Shown in pieces: positions 16,022 through 24,379 of a stretch of 64,000 bases of DNA. A program made the position numbers and the translations under genes. The stretch is from Candidatus Microbacterium phytovorans. GTDB taxonomy: Bacteria; Actinomycetota; Actinomycetes; Actinomycetales; Microbacteriaceae. The notes beneath the pieces were generated by a model. It was not told the origin of the DNA. It saw nothing but the letters and a program-made list of their open reading frames with translations, and did not search any database. The stretch is taken from contig CP119321.1 of the NCBI GenBank assembly GCA_029202445.1, forward strand, positions 2,046,001 to 2,110,000. Direction: 5' to 3'. Positions within the stretch are counted from its first letter, which is position 1. Every line of letters begins with the position of its first letter.

Positions 16022-16594
16022 ATGAAGAACAAGATCCTGCTGGGTACCGGGGCCCTGATCCTGGTCGCCGCCCCCGCCGCTGTCGGCCTGTGGGGCAACG
16101 CGTCGTTCGCGCAGTCGGTGCCGGTGCGCGTTCCGACGTCGGTCGTGCTCCCCACCCCGTCGGCGACGCCCGACGACCACGGGGGCGACCGCGACCGTGA
16201 CGACCGGCACGAGGACGGCGACGACCGCGACGTGAACGGCACACCGTCGCCGACGCCCTCGCCCCGCGCCTCGGAGGCCGGGGACGACCACGGCGGCGAC
16301 CGCGACCGCGACCAGCGCACAGACGACGGCGACGACCGCGACACCCGCGGCGGCTCGGGCTCGAGCTCGGACGACGCAGACGACGACAACAGCGGACGTC
16401 ACAGCGGCGACGACGACGCAGACGACGACAGCGGCCGTCACGGTGGAGACGACGACGCAGACGACGACCGCAGCGGCCGTCACGGCGGAGGCGACGGCGA
16501 CGACGACGACAGCCACCACGGCGGGGACGACGACGGCGACGACGACAGCCACCACGGCGACGACGACAGCCGGCACGGCGGGGACGACGACTGA
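16022..16594 (+). CDS. Exported Asp/His-rich repetitive protein
   Basis: Protein of 190 residues with a signal peptide (residues about 1-31, MKNK start, hydrophobic core, ending ASFAQS) and a mature part that is almost entirely Asp, His, Gly, Ser and Arg: repeats such as GGDRDRDD, SGRHGGDDDADDD and DDSHHGGDDDGDDD. Acidic/His repeats of this type bind divalent cations in other proteins, which is an inference here. No domain is recognisable. Its stop codon abuts the GTG start of the following sensor kinase with no gap, so the three genes form one transcriptional unit, and the repeats may present metal ions to, or be controlled by, that system. Confidence 0.8.
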   Translation: MKNKILLGTGALILVAAPAAVGLWGNASFAQSVPVRVPTSVVLPTPSATPDDHGGDRDRDDRHEDGDDRDVNGTPSPTPSPRASEAGDDHGGDRDRDQRTDDGDDRDTRGGSGSSSDDADDDNSGRHSGDDDADDDSGRHGGDDDADDDRSGRHGGGDGDDDDSHHGGDDDGDDDSHHGDDDSRHGGDDD

Positions 16595-18034
16595 GTGACC
16601 TCTCGACCCCCCGCCTCATCGACGCCGAGCGCCGCCCCCGCGCCCGGCGTCGATGGTGCGCCCGCGTGGCGCACGCTCGTGGCGGCCTCCTCGCCGACGG
16701 CATCCCGCACCGAGGCTCCTCAGGCCCGTCGCACGTTCGTGCGTCTGGGGCTCGGGCTGCTCGCCGTGCTCCTGATCGTGGGGGTGCTGGCGGGGTTCGC
16801 CGCGCAGTGGCTCGCGGAGCGCGAGGCGGTGAACGACGCCGCGAACGTGACCGATGTGCTCGCGGATGCCGTCATCCAACCCTCCCTGACCGATGAGCTC
16901 GCCGATGGCGACCCCGCGGCGCTCGCGACCTTCGACCGGATCGTGCGCCAGCAGGTGTTGAGTGCCGACGTCGTGAGGGTGAAGATCTGGAGCCCCGACG
17001 GCGTCGTGATCTACGCGGACGAGCCGCAGCTCGTCGGCCGCACGTTCGAACTCGACGACGCCCAGCGCCTCGCGCTGTCGAGCCCCGCGACGCGTGCGGA
17101 GGTGTCCGACCTCTCCGAGGAGGAGAACGAGTTCGAGTCGGGGCCGCGGCTGCTGGAGGTGTACCGCCCGGTGTGGACGCCCGACGGCCGCACGCTCCTG
17201 TTCGAGGTGTACCTGCCGTACGAGCCGGTCGCCGCCCGCTCCGCCGATCTGTGGCGAGGGTTCGCGGGCGTCACGACGAGCAGCCTCCTCCTGCTCGCCG
17301 CCCTCACCGCGCCGATCGTGTGGGGACTGCTGCGCCGCCTTCGCACCCAGGAGCAGCGGCGGATCGCACTGCTCGAGCACGCCGTCGACGCGTCGGATGC
17401 CGAACGCCGCCGCATCGCCGGGACGCTCCACGACGGCCCTGTGCAGGAGCTCGTGGCCACCACGTTCGCCGCGGAGGCCGCGGCCGGCGCGGCCGCCGCT
17501 CGCGGCAGCGCGGAGGAGGCCGCCGACCTGAGGCGGATCGCCGGGGCGGTGCGCGGCAACATCCGCGTCCTGCGGTCCCTGCTCGTCGACATCTACCCCG
17601 AGAGCCTGCAGACGGGCGGGCTCGCCGGTGCGCTCCACGATCTCGCGGCGACCGCTCACGCGCGCGGGGTCGAGGTCCGCGTGGAGGTCGAGGTGGCGGC
17701 GGGCAGGCTCGACGACGCCCAGGAGAGGCTCGTCTACCGCATCGCGCAGGAGGCCCTCCGCAACACCGTCGCCCACGCGGCCCCCTGCACCGCGACGGTG
17801 CGCGTCTTCGACGACGACGGGATCACCGTGCTCGAGGTCAGCGACGACGGACGCGGGTTCGAACCGTCGATCCTCGACGAGCCGCCGCGCGAGGGACACT
17901 TGGGCACCCGCGTGCTGATCGACCTGGCCGCCCACGAGGGCGCCGCCCTCCGCCTGGCCACCGCTCCCGGCGCGGGCACGACCTGGCGACTGGAACTGCC
18001 GAAGCAGGATGCCGGAAGAGAGGATGCCTCGTGA
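16595..18034 (+). CDS. NarL-type sensor histidine kinase
   Basis: Membrane sensor kinase of 479 residues. After a ~50-residue cytosolic tail, helix 1 (about 51-73) and helix 2 (about 224-245) flank an extracytoplasmic sensor domain of ~150 residues containing VVRVKIWSPDGVVIYADEP and LLFEVYLPYEP, a Cache-like pattern. The HisKA_3 region has DAERRRIAGTLHDGPVQEL with the phospho-acceptor His279. The ATPase domain shows the N-box QEALRN (about 385) and DDGRGF (about 417). The GTG start directly follows the stop of the Asp/His-rich gene. It overlaps the response-regulator gene by four bases, so they are a pair. The signal is unknown; an extracellular metal or envelope cue would fit its neighbour. 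Confidence 0.92.
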   Translation: MTSRPPASSTPSAAPAPGVDGAPAWRTLVAASSPTASRTEAPQARRTFVRLGLGLLAVLLIVGVLAGFAAQWLAEREAVNDAANVTDVLADAVIQPSLTDELADGDPAALATFDRIVRQQVLSADVVRVKIWSPDGVVIYADEPQLVGRTFELDDAQRLALSSPATRAEVSDLSEEENEFESGPRLLEVYRPVWTPDGRTLLFEVYLPYEPVAARSADLWRGFAGVTTSSLLLLAALTAPIVWGLLRRLRTQEQRRIALLEHAVDASDAERRRIAGTLHDGPVQELVATTFAAEAAAGAAAARGSAEEAADLRRIAGAVRGNIRVLRSLLVDIYPESLQTGGLAGALHDLAATAHARGVEVRVEVEVAAGRLDDAQERLVYRIAQEALRNTVAHAAPCTATVRVFDDDGITVLEVSDDGRGFEPSILDEPPREGHLGTRVLIDLAAHEGAALRLATAPGAGTTWRLELPKQDAGREDAS

Positions 18035-18651
18035 TCCGTGCGCTCGTCGTCGATGACCACGCCATGGTCCGCGAGGGCCTCGCCGTCGTCCTCGCCGCCG
18101 ACGGCGACATCGCCGTCATCGGGACCGCCGCCAACGGCGAGGAAGCTCGGGATCGCGCCGCGGCCGAGCGTCCGGATGTCGTGGTGATGGACCTGTCGAT
18201 GCCGGTGATGGACGGCATCCGGGCCACGCGCGCCGTGCGCGAGGCGTCCCCCGACACCCGCGTGCTCGTGCTCACGTCGTTCGCCGAACGCGAGAGCGTG
18301 CAACGGGCGCTGGAGGCGGGCGCGACGGGCTATCAGCTGAAGGATGCCGAGCCCGACCAGTTGCGGGCCGCCGTCCGCGCGGTGCACGCGGGGCATGCTC
18401 CCCTCGATCCCCGCGTCGCCGCCGTGCTGCTGCCCTCCGGGCGCGGCGCCGACGTCCTGAGCGAGCGCGAAAAGGACGTGCTGCGACTCGTCGCGGAGGG
18501 GCGCGCGAACAAGCAGATCGCGACGGCGCTCGGCATCTCCGAGCGGACCGTCAAGGCGCACCTCGGCAACATCTTCAAGGAGATCGGCGTCTCCGACCGC
18601 ACGAGCGCCGCGCTGTGGGCACGCGATCGTCTCGACGGCCCGCGCCCCTGA
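18031..18651 (+). CDS. NarL/LuxR-family response regulator
   Basis: Cytosolic response regulator of 206 residues. The receiver domain (1-120) has the acidic pair DD at 8-9, the phosphorylation site Asp54 in VVVMDLSMP, and the conserved Thr/Lys region (VLVLTSF and LKD). The C-terminal LuxR-type helix-turn-helix domain covers about 140-200: LSEREKDVLRLVAEGRANKQIA and ISERTVKAHLGNIFKEIGV. It is translationally coupled to the kinase through the GTGA overlap at 18031-18034. It should activate or repress targets in response to that kinase, possibly including its own operon. Confidence 0.94.
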   Translation: MIRALVVDDHAMVREGLAVVLAADGDIAVIGTAANGEEARDRAAAERPDVVVMDLSMPVMDGIRATRAVREASPDTRVLVLTSFAERESVQRALEAGATGYQLKDAEPDQLRAAVRAVHAGHAPLDPRVAAVLLPSGRGADVLSEREKDVLRLVAEGRANKQIATALGISERTVKAHLGNIFKEIGVSDRTSAALWARDRLDGPRP

Positions 18652-18794
18652 CCTCATCTCCCGCACCGTGCGCAGATCGTCGGCCCGGATTGACCGATCA
18701 TGCGGGCGGGACGTGTCGGCGGGGGGCGGTCGGGTTGACTGCAACGGCGGCGACCTCGGCCCGAGCGACGCCGGACCGTGGAGGAGCAGGCCGG

Positions 18795-19475
18795 ATGATC
18801 ACCCTCGCCAGGAGCCGCTGGCTCGCGTTCGAGCTCGCACGACCGACGACGGCACAGTTCGTCGTGTTCGTCGTCCTCAACGTCGGGATGACGGTGCTGC
18901 AGCTCGTGATGATGCCGGTGCTGAAGGCGATCTTCGGGGCGACGTCGCTCGTCGGCATCGACTTCCAGGCGCTCCCCGTGGGCACCGCTCCCGACGGTGC
19001 TCCCTTCTTCGTGTTCGACTACGCGGCGGGCGCGCTCCCCGACGGCGGCGGCGGTCTCGCCTACTTCCTCGCCGTGCAACTCACCCTCGCGATCGCCCAG
19101 GTGATCAACTTCTTCGCCCAGCGCACGCTGACGTTCAAGTCGAACTCCGATCCGTGGCGAGCGGCAGCGTGGTACGCCGTCGCGTACGTCGTGATCACCT
19201 TCGGCGCCGCCGCGCTGCAGAGCGTCTACAAGGCGCCGATCTACGAGCTCTTCATCACGACGTGGGGCTGGGGCGCGACGGGCGAGGCGGCCGCGGATGT
19301 CACCACGATGCTCATCAACGCGGTGATCTCGTGCCTCGTGTTCTTCCCGGTCTTCAAGATCATCTTCCGTCGGGAGCCCGAGTCGGCCCCGGCGTCGGAG
19401 CCGGCGTCGGAATCGCCGTCGCCGCGAAGCCGCGATACACAGGATGCCGGTACTACAGCCACTTCTTCGCTTTGA
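18795..19475 (+). CDS. GtrA-like small membrane protein
   Basis: Membrane protein of 226 residues with four hydrophobic stretches (about 20-45, 85-108, 120-145 and 185-205) and a short Glu/Pro/Ser-rich cytosolic tail. The segment AIAQVINFFAQRTLTFKSN matches the GtrA family pattern in which a helix ends in NFF.N/QR.LTF. GtrA proteins help flip polyprenyl-linked sugars for cell-envelope decoration, but the family has many uncharacterised members. The ATG is preceded by GGAGGAGCAGG. Its 3' end overlaps the convergent corA gene by 23 bases. Confidence 0.6.
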   Translation: MITLARSRWLAFELARPTTAQFVVFVVLNVGMTVLQLVMMPVLKAIFGATSLVGIDFQALPVGTAPDGAPFFVFDYAAGALPDGGGGLAYFLAVQLTLAIAQVINFFAQRTLTFKSNSDPWRAAAWYAVAYVVITFGAAALQSVYKAPIYELFITTWGWGATGEAAADVTTMLINAVISCLVFFPVFKIIFRREPESAPASEPASESPSPRSRDTQDAGTTATSSL

Positions 19476-20451
19476 AGGTGGCCCACAACGCCACCGACGT
19501 GGCGGCCATCGCGAGCAGGGCGAGCGGATACCCCCACGTCCAGTCGAGCTCGGGCATGTGGGTGAAGTTCATGCCGTAGATCGTCCCGACGAGTGTCGGG
19601 CCGAACAGGATCGCCGCCCAGCCCGAGATCTTCTTGACCTGCTCGTTCTGCACGAGCGCGGTCTCGGTCTGTCGCTGCGTCACGAGGGTCGCGTTGAGCG
19701 TGAGCGCGTTGTCGAGGATGGAGCGCAGTGCCGTCAGCTTCTCGGTGATGCGCAGCGTGTGATCCAGAACGTCTCGCAGGGCCCGCTGCACCTCGATGTC
19801 GACGCCGTACTTGTCCGCTCCGCGCAGCAACGACTCGAGCATGTCGCGGAGCGGATCGGCGGCCCGTTGGAAGTGGATGAGCTCGCGGGAGAGGTCGTAG
19901 ATCCGCCGGGACAGCTGCGGCGAGCCGGCGTCGAAGAGCGCGTCTTCGATCTCGTCGACGTCGTTCTGCAGTCCCTCTGTCACGGGGAGGTACTCGTCGA
20001 CGACCTCGTCGAGGATGGCGTACATGATCGCCTCGGGTCCGGCACGCAGCAGGTCGGGCTGATCCTCCATGCGGGCGCGCACGTGGGCGAGGTCGGGAAC
20101 CTCCGCGTGGCGGATCGTCACGACGAAGTCGGGCCCGACGAACAGGTGCAGCTCGCCGAACTCCACCGTCTCGGCCGACTCGATGTATCGCGCCGGGCGG
20201 AGCACCGCGAAGAGCACGTCGCCGTAGCGCTCGAGCTTCGCGCGCTGGTGGCCCGAGAGCGCATCCTCCACCGCGAGCGGGTGCAGCGAGAACTCCGCGG
20301 CGACCGCGTGGACCTCCTCCTCCGTCGGGCGGAGCAGGCCGATCCAGGCCACGCCCTTGTTGTCCCGCATGTGCTCGAAGGTCTGCTCGAGGCTCTCCGG
20401 ATTGCGGATCCGGCGGCCTTCGACGTACACGGCGTTGTCGACGATGGGCAT
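19453..20451 (-). CDS. corA: CorA-family Mg2+/Co2+ transporter
   Basis: Membrane magnesium/cobalt channel of 332 residues. The long cytosolic N-terminal part carries LHPLAVEDAL (about residues 57-66) and the coiled helical funnel (about 140-280). Two C-terminal helices follow; the first ends in the essential signature YGMNF, then the acidic periplasmic loop and a second helix with the basic tail KAKKWL. I chose ATG 20451 (MPIVDNAVYV) because homologues begin with a similar string; a GTG at 20466 is an in-frame alternative with no better ribosome site. It follows the SDR and small genes on the same strand with a 30-base gap. Confidence 0.93.
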   Translation of the reverse strand: MPIVDNAVYVEGRRIRNPESLEQTFEHMRDNKGVAWIGLLRPTEEEVHAVAAEFSLHPLAVEDALSGHQRAKLERYGDVLFAVLRPARYIESAETVEFGELHLFVGPDFVVTIRHAEVPDLAHVRARMEDQPDLLRAGPEAIMYAILDEVVDEYLPVTEGLQNDVDEIEDALFDAGSPQLSRRIYDLSRELIHFQRAADPLRDMLESLLRGADKYGVDIEVQRALRDVLDHTLRITEKLTALRSILDNALTLNATLVTQRQTETALVQNEQVKKISGWAAILFGPTLVGTIYGMNFTHMPELDWTWGYPLALLAMAATSVALWATFKAKKWL

Positions 20452-20481
20452 TGCTTCAGTGTGCACCCCGCAGGGCGGATC

Positions 20482-20697
20482 TCAGCGCGCCGTGCGGGGA
20501 CGGGGCGCGGGAGGCGGGGGCACCTCCTTGGCCGCGACGATGTCGGCCACCGCGATCGTCTCGATGCCGCGTTTGCCGTCGACGACGACGGTCTCGGCAT
20601 CCGCGCTGAGCAGCTCCCCCAGCGCGTCGGTCGCCTGGCCCGTCGGCAGGAGGTAGCGGACGACCACGCGGCGCCCGGGAAGCGGGAGCTTCACCAT
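20482..20697 (-). CDS. Small SH3-like domain protein
   Basis: Protein of 71 residues: begins MVKLPLPGRRVVVRYLL, continues ALGELLSADAETVVVDGKRG, and ends in IVAAKEVPPPP. The pattern of short beta strands and the AAK.VPPP ending resembles the N-terminal SH3-like domain found in front of some actinobacterial GNAT acetyltransferases (Rv0428c type), here alone, with no acetyltransferase attached. Its ATG overlaps the stop of the upstream SDR gene by seven bases (20691-20697), so translation is coupled. Function unknown. Confidence 0.65.
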   Translation of the reverse strand: MVKLPLPGRRVVVRYLLPTGQATDALGELLSADAETVVVDGKRGIETIAVADIVAAKEVPPPPAPRPRTAR

Positions 20698-22169
20698 GCG
20701 CCGGGCGCGTAGTCCTTCAGGAAGACCCCGAAGAGGTCTTCCCCCGCCTCGCCGCGCACGATCGGGTCGTAGACGCGGGCGGCGCCGTCGACGAGGTCGA
20801 GCGGAGCGTGGAATCCCTCCTCCGCGAGCCGCACCTTCGTCGGGTGGGGTCGTTCGTCGGTGATCCAGCCGGTGTCGACGCTCGTCATGAGGATGCCGTC
20901 GGTCTCGAACATCTCGCGGGCGCTCGTGCGCGTGAGCATGTTGACGGCGGCCTTCGCCATGTTCGTGTGGGGGTGGCCGGGGCCCTTGTAGCCGCGCCCG
21001 AAGACGCCCTCCATCGCGCTCACGTTGACGACGTAGGTGCGTCGCGCGGGGCTCGCCGCGAGCGACGGACGCAAGCGCGAGACGAGGAGGAACGGCGCCG
21101 TCGTGTTCGCCAGCTGCACCTCCAACATCTCCAACGGGTCGACGTCTCCCACCCGCTGCGTCCACGAGTTCACGGCGTCGACGTCGGGGATGAGGCCGCC
21201 CGCGTCGATGGCCGTGCCCGCCGCCAGCCGGTCGAGCGAGCTCGAGCCTGCCGCCATCGCCTGCTCGGTCAGCTCGTCGGCGCGGGAGGCGGCCGCCGCC
21301 AGGATCGGGTGCGCACTCACCGACCGCTCGAGGGCCTGCGGGTGCTGGTCGTTCGTGTGCCCGAAGGTGACGAGCTCGGGCAGGCGGCCGCCCGGAAGGG
21401 GCGCCAGTTCGGCGTCGACGAGCGGCTGATACGCGCCGGGCGAGCGTCGCACGGTCTGCGTCGCGTTGTTGATGAGGATGTCGAGGTGACCGGCCGCGGC
21501 CACCTCGTCGGCGAGGCCGATGACCTGCGCCGGGTCGCGGAGATCGATGCCGACGATCTTGAGGCGGTCGATCCAGTCGTTCGCGTCGGGGAGGCTGCGG
21601 AAGCGGCGGACGGCATCCCGGGGGAAGCGAGTCGTGATCGTCGTGTGGGCACCGTCGCGCAGCAGGCGCAGCGCGATGTACATGCCGATCTTCGCGCGTC
21701 CTCCCGTCAGCAGCGCCCGCCGGCCGGTGAGGTCGGTGCGCGCGTCGCGCTTGGCGTGGCTCATCGCCGCGCACGCGGGGCACAGCTGGTGATAGAACGC
21801 GTCGACCACCGTGTACGGCTGCTTGCAGATGTAGCAGCCGCGCGCCTTGAGGAGGGTGCCCGCGATGGGAGCGGTGGTCGCCGAGGTGATCGGGATGCCG
21901 CGCGTCTCGTCGTCGATGCGGTCGGGCGCTCCCGTGGCCGTGGCCGCCACGACGGCCCGATCGGCTTCGGCGATCGCGTCGCGGATCTCACGCCGGCGTT
22001 CCTTCTTCGCGGCCTTGAACAGGTGCGACGTGGCCTGGCGGAGCGTGATGAAGTCGGGATGCCGCTGGTCGATCGACGCGACCTCGCGGAGCACCTTGAG
22101 GGCGATCTCGAGCTCGGCGGGGTCGATGCCCGACGCGGGCACAGGAGGGTCGGGGAGTTCAGCGGGCAC
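20691..22169 (-). CDS. SDR-family oxidoreductase with zinc-ribbon-like insert
   Basis: Protein of 492 residues, long for a short-chain dehydrogenase. Residues about 1-105 are helical; then a four-cysteine motif CYICKQPYT and LCPACA (about 111-136) looks like a zinc ribbon. The Rossmann domain starts at RRALLTGGRAKIGMYIALRLL (about 149), with ILINNATQTVRR (the NNAG-like strand) and the active-site region near YKGPGHPHTNMAKAAVNML, where Tyr and Lys of the YxxxK catalytic pair can be placed imperfectly. It is probably an NAD(P)-dependent reductase; the substrate is unknown. GTG start, divergent from a Nudix gene. Confidence 0.8.
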   Translation of the reverse strand: MPAELPDPPVPASGIDPAELEIALKVLREVASIDQRHPDFITLRQATSHLFKAAKKERRREIRDAIAEADRAVVAATATGAPDRIDDETRGIPITSATTAPIAGTLLKARGCYICKQPYTVVDAFYHQLCPACAAMSHAKRDARTDLTGRRALLTGGRAKIGMYIALRLLRDGAHTTITTRFPRDAVRRFRSLPDANDWIDRLKIVGIDLRDPAQVIGLADEVAAAGHLDILINNATQTVRRSPGAYQPLVDAELAPLPGGRLPELVTFGHTNDQHPQALERSVSAHPILAAAASRADELTEQAMAAGSSSLDRLAAGTAIDAGGLIPDVDAVNSWTQRVGDVDPLEMLEVQLANTTAPFLLVSRLRPSLAASPARRTYVVNVSAMEGVFGRGYKGPGHPHTNMAKAAVNMLTRTSAREMFETDGILMTSVDTGWITDERPHPTKVRLAEEGFHAPLDLVDGAARVYDPIVRGEAGEDLFGVFLKDYAPGAW

Positions 22170-22216
22170 ATGCGATTCTACGTCGCGCGCGGGCGGCGAC
22201 CTGTTACGGTGCGGCG

Positions 22217-22630
22217 GTGACCTCCTCCGCCGACACGACGCCCACGCGACGCATCCACGTCTCCGCGGCCGTGATCCACGACGAGGCCGGCCGCCTCCTG
22301 CTCGTCCGCAAGGCGGGCACGACCGCGTTCATGCAGCCGGGCGGCAAGCCCGAGTCCGGCGAGACGGGCGCCGAGACGCTGCGGCGCGAGCTCGAGGAGG
22401 AGCTCGGCATCCAGGTCGGCCTTCCCGCCTTGCGCAGTCTCGGTGTCTTCACGGCGGCGGCCGCCAACGAACCGGGCTTCCTGGTCGTCGCCGACGTGTT
22501 CACGGTCGACATCGGCGAACAGCAGCCCGAGCCCCGCGCCGAGATCGAGGAGCTGCGGTGGATCGGCCGCGCCGACGCGGACGCGCTGGAGATCGCACCG
22601 CTGGCCGGCGAGAACTTCCTGCCTGCCTGA
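22217..22630 (+). CDS. Nudix hydrolase
   Basis: Cytosolic pyrophosphohydrolase of 137 residues. The Nudix box is intact at about residues 42-65: GGKPESGETG followed by the REL.EE.G stretch, which coordinates Mg2+. Flanking strands fit the MutT-like fold (HVSAAVIHDEAGRLLLVRKAG before, VFTVDI after). Likely acts on a nucleotide or sugar-nucleotide diphosphate; no particular substrate is indicated. It starts with GTG in the 47-base gap facing the SDR gene. Confidence 0.92.
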   Translation: MTSSADTTPTRRIHVSAAVIHDEAGRLLLVRKAGTTAFMQPGGKPESGETGAETLRRELEEELGIQVGLPALRSLGVFTAAAANEPGFLVVADVFTVDIGEQQPEPRAEIEELRWIGRADADALEIAPLAGENFLPA

Positions 22631-22652
22631 CGAGCGGATCGCGCGTGGGCGC

Positions 22653-23876
22653 TCAGGCCCGACCTTGCAGGATCAGGTGCCAGTAGATGTGCGGGAAGAC
22701 GTGCCGGTCGATGATCCAGGCGAGGCGCGACTCTCGATACGACCGGCGCCAGAAGGGGATCGACGGCGCGAGGCGGCCGTGGTCGTCGAACTCCGCGAAC
22801 ACGGCGCTCGTGCGCGAAACGGTGAACGGACACACGCCGTAGCCGTCGTACTCGGCGACCGGCATCCGCCCCTCGAGCACCGCGACGAGGTTCGCCGCGA
22901 GCACGGCCGTCTGCTTCCGCAGGGCACCCCCGGACTTCGAGTTCGTCGTGGCGGCCGCGTCGCCGAGCGCCCAGACGGTGTCGTACCGACGATGCCGCAG
23001 CGTGTGCGGGTCGACGTCGACGAAGCCCTCGGCATCCGGTCCCGACAGTCCGCTCTCGGCGAGGAACGGCGGCGCAGACTGGGGCGGCTCCGCCATGAGC
23101 ACGTCGTAGGTGACGCTGTGCGCGCGGGGAGAGGCGGTCGCCGTCCGCGTCGTGAAGACGACGGTCCGTCGTTCCGCATCGATCTCCTCGACGTGGGACC
23201 CCGTGTGCACCTCGATGCCGTACTCGGCGACCTTCCGCTCCAGTTCGGCGTCGATCTCGGGGATGCCGAAGATCGTCGCGTCAGGCACGAGCAGCACCAC
23301 GCGGATGCCGGCCAGCACCCCGATGCGCTTCCAGTAGGCGCACGCCTGGTACATCGGCTTCTGCGCGGCGCCCGCGCAGGACGCCGGGCCCGGCGGCTGG
23401 ATGAACACGACGGTGCCGCCTCGGACATCGCGGAGCAGCGGCGACGCCTTCGCGGCGAGGTCGAGGAGGTAGTTCGACGCACCGGCGTGCGAGAGCATCG
23501 CCGCGGCGAGGCCGGGGACGGCATCCCAGTCCTGCCGGATGCCGGCCGCCACCACGAGGTGGTCGTACCCGAGAGCGGCGCCGCTGCCCAGTTCCAGACG
23601 GCGTCGTTCCGGGTCGACGTGCGCCACGGCATCCTGCACCCACCGCACGCCCCGCGGAGTCACGTCGGCCTGACGCCGTACCGTCTCGCTCGCGCGCGCC
23701 GTCCCGCCGGCGACATGGGAGAGGAGCGGCTTGTAGCAGTGCTCCGCCTGCGGCTCGATCACGACGACATCGGTGACGCCGCGCCGCCGCAGGCGCCCGG
23801 CGATCGACAGTCCGCCGTTGCCTCCGCCGATGACGGCGACGCGCGCGTGCGAAGGGGCCCCGGTGTGGTCGTCCAT
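22653..23876 (-). CDS. FAD-dependent pyridine-nucleotide/sulfide:quinone oxidoreductase-like protein
   Basis: Flavoprotein of 407 residues of the NDH-2/SQR group. The FAD motif is VAVIGGGNGGLSIAGRL (residues about 10-26); the second nucleotide region follows near residue 160. The stretch CAGAAQKPMYQACAYWKR and the C-terminal helix pair resemble sulfide:quinone reductases, in which cysteines form the active disulfide; Cys is present in CAGAAQ and QACAYW, so sulfide or persulfide oxidation is possible. It has no signal peptide but SQRs bind the membrane peripherally. It is convergent with the Nudix gene and could pass electrons to quinone. Confidence 0.8.
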   Translation of the reverse strand: MDDHTGAPSHARVAVIGGGNGGLSIAGRLRRRGVTDVVVIEPQAEHCYKPLLSHVAGGTARASETVRRQADVTPRGVRWVQDAVAHVDPERRRLELGSGAALGYDHLVVAAGIRQDWDAVPGLAAAMLSHAGASNYLLDLAAKASPLLRDVRGGTVVFIQPPGPASCAGAAQKPMYQACAYWKRIGVLAGIRVVLLVPDATIFGIPEIDAELERKVAEYGIEVHTGSHVEEIDAERRTVVFTTRTATASPRAHSVTYDVLMAEPPQSAPPFLAESGLSGPDAEGFVDVDPHTLRHRRYDTVWALGDAAATTNSKSGGALRKQTAVLAANLVAVLEGRMPVAEYDGYGVCPFTVSRTSAVFAEFDDHGRLAPSIPFWRRSYRESRLAWIIDRHVFPHIYWHLILQGRA

Positions 23877-24039
23877 GAGGGGAGGCTACGACGGCGGCGG
23901 CTCGCTGCCAGCCGCCTTGACAGGGCGCGTGCGTACCCCTACCTCACCGCGCGTGCGGTGGCAAGGCCCCTCCTCGTCCGGCTTCGCGTGCCTAGAGTGA
24001 AGCCAGTTTCGGGAAGTACCTGATCGAAAGGAGAACCTC

Positions 24040-24210
24040 ATGGGACTCGGCGACAAGATCAAGAACACTGCAGAAGACCTCGTGGGCAAGGGGAAGGAAG
24101 CTGTCGGTAAGCACACTGACAACGAGAGCCTCGAAGCCGAAGGTCAGGCCGATCAGACCAAGGCCAACCTGAAGCAGGCTGGCGAGAACGTCAAGGACGC
24201 GTTCAAGTAA
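24040..24210 (+). CDS. CsbD-family small stress protein
   Basis: Hydrophilic protein of 56 residues beginning MGLGDKIKNTAEDLVGKGKE and ending ANLKQAGENVKDAFK. The repeated K-DKIKN..E...GK and QADQTKANLKQAGENVKD segments are the CsbD signature; such proteins rise in stationary phase or osmotic/oxidative stress in many bacteria and have no known enzymatic role. AAAGGAG precedes the ATG by a few bases. Its codons are less GC-biased than its neighbours and use more AAG/GAA. A strong hairpin follows the stop. Confidence 0.92.
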   Translation: MGLGDKIKNTAEDLVGKGKEAVGKHTDNESLEAEGQADQTKANLKQAGENVKDAFK

Positions 24211-24226
24211 CCCGTCCGCATCCGGG

Positions 24227-24258
24227 TGCGCCCCCGCCTCCTCATGGGCGGGGGCGCA
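24227..24258 (+). terminator. Terminator hairpin after the CsbD gene
   Basis: TGCGCCCCCGCC (24227-24238) pairs perfectly with GGCGGGGGCGCA (24247-24258), loop of eight bases, followed by TCTGTGTCT. It sits 17 bases after the stop codon of the CsbD gene. Likely an intrinsic terminator with a weak T-run. Confidence 0.75.
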
Positions 24259-24379
24259 TCTGTGTCTCCGGCCTCGGCTACCGCGTCATCCCACGGGCTG
24301 AGTCACGCCAGACGTATGCTCAGGATGCCGGGAACGCGCAGCGATGCACCGCGACGTCGCGGTGAGGGGAGGTGCCATC

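Noticed and set aside
23886..24039. Possible stress sigma-factor promoter before csbD
   Set aside because: Short matches such as GTTTC are present but I could not place a convincing -35/-10 pair with correct spacing.
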